From an uncultured Coleofasciculus sp. (GTDB taxonomy: Bacteria; Cyanobacteriota; Cyanobacteriia; Cyanobacteriales; Coleofasciculaceae): 7,996 bases of DNA. The position numbers and the translations under genes are program-made. The number at the start of each line of letters is the position of its first letter. The first letter of the stretch is position 1. Positions 1 through 6,222 of this stretch are shown here, piece after piece. The stretch spans positions 1 to 7,996 of the forward strand of contig CADCTM010000794.1 of assembly GCA_902805485.1 (NCBI GenBank), given 5' to 3'. The notes under the pieces were generated by a model. That model searched no databases. It saw only the letters and a program-made list of their open reading frames with translations, and was not told the DNA's origin.

Positions 1-1860
1 AATATCAAATCGCGGATTATCCGGCACGTTGTGCCGCTCTTGGGTGGACCCGAAGGAGAAAAGCGAAATCAAGAACCGGGACTGCTATTTCTTGAATCTA
101 TTTCACCACAGCAATTAGTGGATTTAGACCCTAATCTTCTCAACCAGCGATTGAAAGGGTTGGAAGAAAGAGGCGCGATTACAAATGACATAGTTCGCAA
201 CGTCAGGAGTTCATTTCAAAAATTTAAAGCCTTCCTGCTCGATATGAAGTGGGCAGTTACTATCGAGTCATCTAAGGATAATCCAATAACCAATTTCGGA
301 CGCAAACATCCAAAACAACCTCTCCGGCAACCCTACAAAGCGCCATACAGTTTGGGAGTCTGCGAAGGAGACTACCAAAATGAATACTTGAAAAAACAGA
401 TAGAGGAGTTCTTTGAGTTCCTGCTTCCCATAAAAAAACAGGGCGGTGATAAAGGAGTTAAAAAAGAAATTGAATTTGTCTTATTTGTACTGGGTTGGCT
501 AACTGGCTACAATACACCGGAACCCATAGATAAAAGATTCCCTAACAAAACCATTGATAGGGTAAGGTCTGGAAAAATCTCTATGAGTGAGTTACGGCTC
601 GAAAATCTTGTTCCTTTTGTTCGGCTTAATTTAAGAGAAGATTACCCCAATCGCCGGGAAAGGCAGGACGCGGAAGACGATGCTTACGAATCGGCTACAA
701 TAATCGCAAAAAAAATGGTTGTTGACATCGAGAAATTTCTTGATTTTTACTCTACTGCTGCTAATAGTAGGTGTAGCGTACTTAGGGCTTATCTAAATGT
801 TGCAAAGTTTTTGTACCGCAACGAAAGGAGAAGTGATACCCGGCATGGCTACGATGAGGATTATAAAGGAATTCCAGCTGTTCAAGAGATTCGCAAGTTG
901 TGTAACAAGTATCGTAAAGAAGCAAAAAGCTCCCAACCCGTTATTCCTAGAAGCCAGAAAACAATCCCTTGGCTTGATGAAGATGATAGTCAAACCCTTC
1001 CAGACATTTATGATGTTTTGCTTCACTTAAAATCAATGGCTGATGCCAAAAAGACGAATCCACCAAAAACAGCTTCTCCGTCTGGAAAGAAAAGTTGTCG
1101 GAGAATTGAGCGTGAACCCCAAGCCATCAGCAAAAACTATTATAGATTTCTAATTCTTGCATTTTTCTGTGTACTCCCTCCGGCAAGACAACAGGTTGTA
1201 CGCAATTTAATTATTGGAGAATCATTCGTATGGGGAGAGATTGTTAGGGAAGAAGTAATCGACGCCTCTCAGATGCTCGACCCTAGTAAAGCTCGCTGGA
1301 TAATCGGATTGCGACATGGCAAAACGTTTACTACTTACGGATTTCATCCTTACTATTTGCCCAATCATAAATTCCCTGACGGGACATTTCTCTACGACTA
1401 CATGAACAGATGGGTTGATGAATATCGAATACTCTTAGAACCAAAAACCGCTCATCTGTTTATTGGTCCTTCGACTCAAATTGGATTGACCCGTGGAACT
1501 GTATACCAGATGGTACGTAGCGTTATCGAAGGGTTTACGGGAATGGCAGTAGGTCCACATGAATTGCGTAGACTTTTCAACAGTTACATTGAAAATGGGC
1601 ATATCAACCCACAACTTAAAACAAATATGCGGAATCGGCAGATGACCCAGAGCGATGAAATCGCCAAACAGGTCTACACCACCAGCGATGCCGAGAAAAT
1701 TGATGCCCCAATGAACGAATTGTTCCAAAATATAATTAACACGAAAGGCAAAATCAACGTAATAATACCCGACCTTCCTCCACGCGGCTTAACCACAGCA
1801 GACCTTTGGGGTGTTATGACTCCTGAACAGAAAGCACAGTTTCTTCCAAACAAAGTTTAG
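1..1860 (+). CDS. Tyrosine recombinase/integrase-like protein, probably 5' partial
   Basis: A DNA strand-exchange enzyme of the tyrosine recombinase superfamily is the best reading. Counting residues from the first possible start (GTG at 31, 609 aa), the C-terminal third holds the catalytic set in the expected order: Arg386 in LPPARQQVVRNL, Lys431 in LRHGKTF, His510-x-x-Arg513 in GPHELRRLF, and the nucleophile Tyr549 in KQVYTTS, 36 residues after the HxxR arginine. The position usually held by His or Trp, nine residues before the tyrosine, is Gln540. The roughly 380-residue N-terminal part is much longer than in XerC/XerD (about 300 aa in total) and I do not recognise it; it should contain the core-binding domain. 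No ribosome binding site precedes GTG 31, and the frame stays open to base 1, so the true start may lie outside the window. The gene carries no HIP1 site and looks more A/T-rich than the rest. It could serve integration, multimer resolution or, less likely, hairpin-telomere resolution. The family call is fairly firm; the specific role is unknown. Confidence 0.78.
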   Translation, partial: NIKSRIIRHVVPLLGGPEGEKRNQEPGLLFLESISPQQLVDLDPNLLNQRLKGLEERGAITNDIVRNVRSSFQKFKAFLLDMKWAVTIESSKDNPITNFGRKHPKQPLRQPYKAPYSLGVCEGDYQNEYLKKQIEEFFEFLLPIKKQGGDKGVKKEIEFVLFVLGWLTGYNTPEPIDKRFPNKTIDRVRSGKISMSELRLENLVPFVRLNLREDYPNRRERQDAEDDAYESATIIAKKMVVDIEKFLDFYSTAANSRCSVLRAYLNVAKFLYRNERRSDTRHGYDEDYKGIPAVQEIRKLCNKYRKEAKSSQPVIPRSQKTIPWLDEDDSQTLPDIYDVLLHLKSMADAKKTNPPKTASPSGKKSCRRIEREPQAISKNYYRFLILAFFCVLPPARQQVVRNLIIGESFVWGEIVREEVIDASQMLDPSKARWIIGLRHGKTFTTYGFHPYYLPNHKFPDGTFLYDYMNRWVDEYRILLEPKTAHLFIGPSTQIGLTRGTVYQMVRSVIEGFTGMAVGPHELRRLFNSYIENGHINPQLKTNMRNRQMTQSDEIAKQVYTTSDAEKIDAPMNELFQNIINTKGKINVIIPDLPPRGLTTADLWGVMTPEQKAQFLPNKV

Positions 1861-2139
1861 TGCTGGCACCTCCAATCCTCTTCGACTTAGAAGCCGAACA
1901 AATTCGTAGTAACTACCACGAGCAACTGTTGACTTGCTAGAACGTCTTTCTCCGCTACTCATCACTATGCGATCGCTTTTTCGAGAGGCAGGACGGGATT
2001 TTGTGATTACACGACTTGCGCTAAAAATCGTACAACTGATCGTCCTCGCTTCGGTGTCTAACCGTTGTGGCAGCAGAGGAGGGTATCAAGCAAGCAAAAA
2101 AACGAGATTGACCTCTTGTTTAGCTGATACAAAACCCTG
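1861..2139. other. Convergent intergenic stretch without a convincing gene
   Basis: This lies between the 3' ends of two convergent genes. A 26-codon ORF starts at a GTG overlapping the integrase stop (1860-1940, reading LAPPILFDLEAEQ near its start), which would suit translational coupling, but it has no clear ribosome binding site and no recognised family. A + frame from 1934 to 2290 runs on into the antisense of the replication gene and has no protein-like character that I can defend. One HIP1 site lies at 1969-1976. The stretch may hold decayed coding sequence, but I cannot identify the source. Confidence 0.4.
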
Positions 2140-2160
2140 CTATCCCACAGCAGAGTTTTT
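2131..2160. terminator. Bidirectional hairpin terminator at the end of the replication gene
   Basis: Two 11-base arms, 2131-2141 (AAAACCCTGCT) and 2149-2159 (AGCAGAGTTTT), pair with a single C/A mismatch around a 7-base loop. The outer A/T pairs give a T-run after the stem in both directions, which is typical of a terminator shared by convergent genes. The replication gene stop codon lies inside the hairpin, and the integrase ends about 270 bases upstream on the other strand. Confidence 0.6.
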
Positions 2161-5151
2161 GTTGTTTATAACATCTTGCACCGCCGCCTTGAGCGACTCT
2201 GGTAAGCCCTCAAGCACCTGTTGCTCTAAAGCTGGCCACCGTTTCGCTAAGGCGAAACTCACCACCACCTCAGCCAAGCAATCGAATTGAGCGGCGTCGA
2301 TGAGGCCATTAATGAGATCTCTCACTTCGTCTGCTACCGTTATCGATTCCCCTTGTGCCAGATCTAGGAAATTGAGTTGGTCAGTATTTGCGATCGCTTT
2401 CAACTTCCCCCGCTCTGCATCAGTTAGTAGGTTGCGCCACACCCACTTAAAGCGATCGCTCTTTTCCTGCTTGATGGCGGTCAGCTCCTCACGGCTCGTT
2501 GCCTGTAGTAACCGCTGCTTTATCTTCTGGGACTGGTTCCGCTTTGCCTCAATCGTGTCGCACGTCAGGTGAGGAAAGGTGGAGTAATCCGGTTCCGACA
2601 CTACTGGTGCAGGGTTAGTGAAGGCAGGTGTTGACCCCAGTGAAGGCTCCAAACCCTTATCAAGGCTGGCTCGTGTAGGGGTGAAGGCTACATCCGTCTC
2701 TTTTTTCTCTTCCGTTTGTTGTTGCTCGGTAGAACAGAACCGTACATCAGCTTCCTGACAAATTTCCGATACCGTTTCCACCCCTCGGTCAATGGAGTTA
2801 TTACTCTGCTGATTTGTTTGAGATGCTTTTTGTTCAATTTCCCCTTCATACCCTACACAAGGCTTATTCTGTAAGGGTTGTGACCCTACACTTGGGTCTA
2901 CACTACCCTTCACTACCTGCACGGTAGCAAACGACTCGTCAATCCTGGGAATATCATCATCAAAGGACTCTTGCCGCAGCCTCAAGCCTTTGATGCGTAT
3001 CCCCGCATTGGTTCTCACCTTCTCTATCCCTGACCATTCCAAAACATCGGTGCAAAGGTCGATTAAAGAGCCTGAGAAGGATGTCAGTTGGAACGGCTGC
3101 TTAACCCCAGAAGCATCGCAGTAATCCCGATAGTTGCCATACAAAGTCTGGGTATTGTACTCAAAGTCGGTTTTACGTCCATCACCAACAGCCGTACTGG
3201 CATCTGGGTCGTGAATCAGATTCTCGTTAGCCCAAGCCGCTAACGAGTTGACCTGCGTCTTCATTAGCCACTCTTGCTGCTTAAATTCTGGAATCTCGTC
3301 ATCACCCAGTCCCTTGATGAGGCTGGTGACTTGAGCATCCTTGAGCATGAGTGCTAAAGGAATCAGCGATGGGATTTCTGCCTCAAGCAACTGCTCGGCG
3401 GTGGAGCTGCGTAAGTGTTTAGGAATTGGATTAAGGAACTGAACGAGCGAAAGGCGGCGCTCCACGCCTGTAGTGTCGCCAGCGAAAACAGGATTATTAC
3501 TCAATACCAGCAGCAGCCCTAAGAAATAAGCCTCGCCTCGCTTCTTGTAAATTTCTCGGTAACGTACCTTATCGCCGCCCGTCAGCTTGAGCAAAATCTC
3601 AACTCCGACCTGGCGCCGCTCATCGGGGAAGATGACCATCTGCTTGTCGATGATAGCGGCAATTTCCGTGCCTTCTGAGAGAGCTGTCAGGCTGGAGTTG
3701 GCGGTGTTGACTTTGCCAACCACCTTCTCTAAGATTCGAGAAAACGTACCCTTCCCGGTTCCTGGCTTGCCAACCAGATGCACAAACATTTGGAGGTCAT
3801 GGAAACGGAACTTGATAGCGCCATTGATGATCGCTAGCAGCTTCAGGATTCGTTTGGCATCGCCTCCCATCGCCCTCGCCATGAATTCATAAATGTGAGG
3901 GCATTGTTGCTGGAGCGCCAACAGCGGGTCGTCTTTGTAGTCGCTACTGAGACTGTACTTGTAGGGCAGATGGGACGTGAAGCGGAAGTCGGGACTGTGG
4001 TCTAATTGTCCGCCCGTCTCAGTATCCAACACGCAGTTATTAAAGGCGATATACCGTTTGCGATCAAAGGTTATCCATTTTTTGATCAACAGCTCATGCT
4101 TAAGAACCTTGATCGTGTTATCGATATAAACAGGTAAATCCCACTGGATACCCATTGACTTGATGACACGATAAACGACCTGCCCAAAGGCTTCTTCCTC
4201 AATGTCTTCCCAGACTTTGCCGTTGTAGATGCGCCAAACCTTCTGTTCGTTGTGGAATGCCCACTCTCTTTGATGCTTCTGGGCCAACTCCAAACCGAGC
4301 TGCCGGGGTGATGGAGGCTTCTTGCCCTGTTGGTCTTCCTTAAACTGACCTTCCAGTTTCTGGATTTTTAGCCAGTCTGAATACGCGATCGCATTTCCCA
4401 GCACGTCGCGTTTGAATTTATCGGCTCCGTTATTCTGGATGTAGTCATCCATGCCCTTGCCTTGGTCTACAGACCAGTTCCCACTGACAGAATACACTGG
4501 TACATTAAATTTTAGGAGTTGTTCTGAAAGTCGGCGCTGCGCCCACAATACATTAGAATTGGTCGCATAGTCTGCGTCGAAGGCAATGATGAATCCAAAT
4601 CCTGCACGAGCGTACTTTTCCAGCGTTGAGACTAGATAGCGCCTGTGTTGGATGTCGGCTTTGGCGCTGGTCAGTCCCATCTCCACTCCCAAAAGTGCGA
4701 TCGTGAGAATTTCATTGAAACATCCGGCGATCGCCTTAAAGAAACCTTCGGTAAGAACCAGGCAGGGATACCCATTGACTTGGTAGCACTTGGCTTTAAG
4801 CGCTTCCAGGTCAGTCCAGTAGTGCGGGTCATCCGGGTTGTTGGGTAGCATTGCATCGTAGTCGCCCAGTGGTGAGCGATACTTTGCCGCCTTCTTGTCA
4901 CCCTGATTTTTCCAAGGCTTATCGGGCTTGAATTGAATCTGGATGCCGAATCCTTCCAGTACAATCCCCGCCGACTTTGCTATATATCCCAAGCGTTGGG
5001 TAGCTTCTTCTGCGGTAAGCGAGCGGCAGTTTGTCTCGATCCATCTCACATCAAGTCCTCTTCCCTCAACTAGATCCTTGCAGTGATGGGGTTTTAATTG
5101 TGCTTGTACTTGATTGCTGCGATCGCTTAAATTCGGTTCTTTTGTAAGCAT
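2140..5151 (-). CDS. Plasmid replication protein: DUF3854/TOPRIM-like domain plus SF3 (D5/P4-type) helicase
   Basis: This is a 1003-residue protein expected to melt and unwind the plasmid origin. The N-terminal part (about 1-230) fits DUF3854, with a TOPRIM-like acid set: Glu135 in VLTEGFFKA and Asp192/Asp194 in FDADY. The middle is a superfamily 3 helicase: Walker A GKPGTGKG (461-468, Lys467), an acidic Walker B in VIFPDER (Asp510, Glu511), the P4/D5-type segment LTGGDKVRYREIYKK (523-537), the sensor LSNNP (550-554), and a likely arginine finger in GVERRL (Arg565/Arg566). A winged-helix-like segment follows. Residues of about 728-865 form a low-complexity linker rich in Ser, Pro, Gln and Glu, and the last 140 or so residues look helical. 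The ATG at 5151 has a good ribosome binding site, GAGAGG, 5 bases upstream. No frameshift is visible. The helicase call is firm; whether the TOPRIM-like part makes primers is not shown by the sequence. Confidence 0.9.
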   Translation of the reverse strand: MLTKEPNLSDRSNQVQAQLKPHHCKDLVEGRGLDVRWIETNCRSLTAEEATQRLGYIAKSAGIVLEGFGIQIQFKPDKPWKNQGDKKAAKYRSPLGDYDAMLPNNPDDPHYWTDLEALKAKCYQVNGYPCLVLTEGFFKAIAGCFNEILTIALLGVEMGLTSAKADIQHRRYLVSTLEKYARAGFGFIIAFDADYATNSNVLWAQRRLSEQLLKFNVPVYSVSGNWSVDQGKGMDDYIQNNGADKFKRDVLGNAIAYSDWLKIQKLEGQFKEDQQGKKPPSPRQLGLELAQKHQREWAFHNEQKVWRIYNGKVWEDIEEEAFGQVVYRVIKSMGIQWDLPVYIDNTIKVLKHELLIKKWITFDRKRYIAFNNCVLDTETGGQLDHSPDFRFTSHLPYKYSLSSDYKDDPLLALQQQCPHIYEFMARAMGGDAKRILKLLAIINGAIKFRFHDLQMFVHLVGKPGTGKGTFSRILEKVVGKVNTANSSLTALSEGTEIAAIIDKQMVIFPDERRQVGVEILLKLTGGDKVRYREIYKKRGEAYFLGLLLVLSNNPVFAGDTTGVERRLSLVQFLNPIPKHLRSSTAEQLLEAEIPSLIPLALMLKDAQVTSLIKGLGDDEIPEFKQQEWLMKTQVNSLAAWANENLIHDPDASTAVGDGRKTDFEYNTQTLYGNYRDYCDASGVKQPFQLTSFSGSLIDLCTDVLEWSGIEKVRTNAGIRIKGLRLRQESFDDDIPRIDESFATVQVVKGSVDPSVGSQPLQNKPCVGYEGEIEQKASQTNQQSNNSIDRGVETVSEICQEADVRFCSTEQQQTEEKKETDVAFTPTRASLDKGLEPSLGSTPAFTNPAPVVSEPDYSTFPHLTCDTIEAKRNQSQKIKQRLLQATSREELTAIKQEKSDRFKWVWRNLLTDAERGKLKAIANTDQLNFLDLAQGESITVADEVRDLINGLIDAAQFDCLAEVVVSFALAKRWPALEQQVLEGLPESLKAAVQDVINNKNSAVG
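2617..2914. repeat. Iteron-like short repeats inside the linker of the replication gene
   Basis: On the + strand, GTGAAGGC recurs at 2618-2625, 2640-2647 and 2681-2688 (steps of 22 and 41 bases), with an inverted copy CCTTCACT at 2907-2914. A second word, ACCCTACAC, occurs at 2850-2858 and 2883-2891 (33 bases apart), with an inverted near copy GTGTAGGGG at 2673-2681. All lie in the part that encodes the non-conserved linker, where DNA is free to carry a second function. They may be origin iterons or simply amplified low-complexity sequence. Confidence 0.35.
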
Positions 5152-5278
5152 AATTTCCTCTCATGGCTGTAGATAGCGAGGAGAGGCCAATGCTACGATA
5201 GCTGTAAGCAAAACCATGAGCAAAAAAGTTTTTTTTGCTTAATGTCATAGCTATCAACTAAGCGTTGTTAGCCTCTCC
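5152..5278 (-). promoter_or_regulatory. Structured 5' leader of the replication gene
   Basis: Read on the - strand, the leader holds several arms that can pair in exclusive ways. GGAGAGGC (5278-5271) matches GCCTCTCC (5187-5180), and GATAGCT (5255-5249) matches AGCTATC (5203-5197); together these form one large hairpin. Inside it, TAAGCAAAA (minus strand, 5241-5233) pairs with TTTTGCTTA (5213-5205), or alternatively AGCAAAAAA (5239-5231) pairs with TTTTTTGCT (5227-5219). However, CCTCTC (5186-5181) also matches the ribosome binding site GAGAGG (5162-5157). CTCATGG (5220-5214) matches CCATGAG (5166-5160), which overlaps the same site. A second GCTATC copy (5177-5172) competes for GATAGC. The layout suggests on/off control of replication protein synthesis, or an origin built from nested palindromes. 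No strong -35/-10 pair was found. Confidence 0.5.
5157..5162 (-). promoter_or_regulatory. Ribosome binding site of the replication gene
   Basis: GAGAGG lies 5 bases upstream of the ATG at 5151. It fixes that start over other in-frame codons. It can be covered by CCTCTC at 5186-5181 or, in part, by CTCATGG at 5220-5214 on the same transcript. Confidence 0.65.
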
Positions 5279-5281
5279 AAG

Positions 5282-5326
5282 AGCCAGTGCAGTTTTCCCG
5301 CTAAGAAATTTGCTGCACTGGCTTTT
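5282..5326 (+). terminator. Hairpin with T-run upstream of the replication gene
   Basis: AGCCAGTGCAG (5282-5292) and CTGCACTGGCT (5313-5323) form a perfect 11-bp stem around a 20-base loop. On the + strand a run of four T (5323-5326) follows, as in an intrinsic terminator. No + gene lies upstream within the leader, so a + terminator would suit an RNA opposed to the replication gene leader. Alternatively it ends the - strand gene whose stop is at 5332, although no T-run follows the stem in that direction. The loop is long for a classic terminator. Confidence 0.45.
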
Positions 5327-5331
5327 GTCAT

Positions 5332-5556
5332 TCAATTTTCTATACGAGCACTGTTTTTTGAAGTGGTTGGTAGCTGTGAATTGTCACGAGTCGCTTCGCA
5401 TCCTTGTAATCGCCAGATGGCGAGCGATAAAGCTAATTGATCAGCAGCGGATGCAAGTAAATCGAAGGCGGCTCCTTCCGAAGGCGCATCAATTACTAAT
5501 CGCTGCGAACCAAGTCGTAGATTCCACCCAGATTGAAGGTAATTAAGAAGTTCCAT
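5332..5556 (-). CDS. Small hypothetical protein, 74 aa
   Basis: I do not recognise this protein. From ATG 5556 it reads 74 residues, beginning MELLNYLQSGW, with a central stretch LVIDAPSEGAAFDLLASAADQLALSLAIW that looks like a short strand followed by amphipathic helix; the tail is polar. There is no signal peptide, membrane segment or metal-binding motif. A longer version from TTG 5607 is possible but overlaps the upstream gene by 65 bases, and neither start has a clear ribosome binding site. The ATG lies 14 bases inside the end of the upstream regulator gene, so translational coupling is the simplest explanation for its expression. The hairpin at 5282-5326 follows its stop. Lying between a DNA-binding regulator and the replication gene on the same strand, it may be a small partner in copy control. 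That is inference from position only. Confidence 0.5.
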   Translation of the reverse strand: MELLNYLQSGWNLRLGSQRLVIDAPSEGAAFDLLASAADQLALSLAIWRLQGCEATRDNSQLPTTSKNSARIEN

Positions 5557-6004
5557 TCGTTTGCTTTGGTTTGGATTTTCTGGGAAATGAGCGATCGCGT
5601 AAGTCAACCACTAATTTTTCTGGGATGTCCAGAACATTAGCCAGAATGACCAGCTCCGCCGTATTGGGTTTTTGACCAGATGCCAGCTTCTTTAACCGAT
5701 CAGGATTTATTTTGTCTGAGTTCATTAAGTCAAAGTAGTTGTTCTTGACTAGTTCAGCAAAAGTTTCTGGTTGGTTTTTCAATTGGTCTGGGTTTTTCGC
5801 CAATTTGTCACATTGTTGCAGGAATAACGCGATCGCTTTGTCGAGCGCTTCAGCGATAGTAATTCGCTGGTCTGTGCAAAAGACCTTAAACCTCCGAGCC
5901 AAGTCCCTTTGGACATGTCCCGTGACTTGTTCGTAATTTGGGTCTTTCCTGCGGTCTACCAAGTTTCTTTTTTTGTCTATAACGCTTACCTCCCATTGAA
6001 TCAC
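5543..6004 (-). CDS. DNA-binding regulator with ribbon-helix-helix-like and Cro/C1-like parts
   Basis: This is a probable plasmid transcriptional regulator. With the GTG start at 6004 (153 aa), residues 27-63 (QVTGHVQRDLARRFKVF onward) fit a ribbon-helix-helix fold: a short strand, then two helices. Residues 81-127, including INPDRLKKLASGQKPNTAEL and VILANVLDI, resemble the later helices of a Cro/C1 helix-turn-helix domain. The start is uncertain. ATG 6070 (175 aa) and TTG 6097 (184 aa) lack ribosome binding sites and would place the promoter-like elements at 6018-6047 inside the gene. A very strong site, GGGAGGT (5994-5988), stands 7 bases before an ATA codon at 5980, where the conserved-looking sequence DKKRNLVDRRKDPNY begins. 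The next gene overlaps its end by 14 bases. Autoregulation, or control of the replication gene downstream, is likely but inferred. The DNA-binding call is moderately firm. Confidence 0.65.
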   Translation of the reverse strand: MIQWEVSVIDKKRNLVDRRKDPNYEQVTGHVQRDLARRFKVFCTDQRITIAEALDKAIALFLQQCDKLAKNPDQLKNQPETFAELVKNNYFDLMNSDKINPDRLKKLASGQKPNTAELVILANVLDIPEKLVVDLRDRSFPRKSKPKQTNGTS

Positions 6005-6017
6005 GTCCGACAAAAGA

Positions 6018-6047
6018 ATCTTAAATTTTGATATTTTGATATCGCAA
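6018..6047 (-). promoter_or_regulatory. Candidate promoter of the regulator gene
   Basis: On the - strand TTGCGA (6047-6042) and TAAGAT (6023-6018) are separated by 18 bases, a sigma70-like arrangement. Transcription would start near 6011, just ahead of the GTG at 6004 and the strong ribosome binding site at 5994-5988. The spacer is almost entirely the tandem repeat at 6026-6041, a good place for a repressor to bind. Confidence 0.4.
6026..6041. repeat. Tandem 8-base repeat, candidate operator
   Basis: TTTTGATA occurs twice head to tail (6026-6033 and 6034-6041; TATCAAAA on the other strand). It fills the spacer of the candidate regulator promoter. Paired short direct repeats are the usual target form of ribbon-helix-helix dimers, so it may be the regulator's own operator. 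Confidence 0.4.
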
Positions 6048-6070
6048 TCTTGTGCTATCGTAACAGACAT

Positions 6071-6222
6071 AGCCCAGAAACACCCAGTAACTACCAACCA
6101 GAGGATAGATAGGTTGAGTCAGGTTACTTGAAACGAAAGGCTTCTGACCGCTAAAAACGCCCTCAAACGCAATCGCAACAAAGGTCTTAGGGCACTTGAA
6201 ATAAAACTGAGGTAAATTCAAT
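6071..6222 (+). promoter_or_regulatory. Upstream region of parM: candidate centromere (parC) and promoter
   Basis: Three different short words each recur at exactly 10-base spacing: CCCAG at 6073 and 6083, AGGTT at 6111 and 6121, and AAACGC at 6155 and 6165. ACTTGAAA occurs at 6126-6133 and 6194-6201. Type II (ParM) partition systems normally carry the ParR-binding centromere upstream of parM, with helically phased repeats, so this is the expected place. A weak promoter, TTGAAA (6128-6133), 18 bases, TAAAAA (6152-6157), is possible. The parM ribosome binding site GAGG is at 6209-6212. Confidence 0.4.

Noticed and set aside
22..36. Palindrome CGGCAC-GTT-GTGCCG near the left edge
   Set aside because: It is short, lies inside the open integrase frame and has no T-run, so chance is enough to explain it.
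2241..2258. Hairpin GTTTCGC-TAAG-GCGAAAC
   Set aside because: It lies within the well-supported coding sequence of the replication protein with no T-run; possibly a small dispersed repeat, but only one copy was seen.
1934..2290. 118-codon + frame between the convergent genes
   Set aside because: More than 40% of it is antisense to the end of the replication gene, it has no ribosome binding site, and its composition is not protein-like.
4645..4848. Frames of 60-120 codons on either strand inside the replication, integrase and parM genes
   Set aside because: They are shadows of clear genes, without ribosome binding sites or recognisable families.
5282..5323. Inverted arms as a crossover site for the tyrosine recombinase
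   Set aside because: The arms are the right length, but the 20-base centre is much longer than the usual 6-8 bases, and a terminator explains it better.
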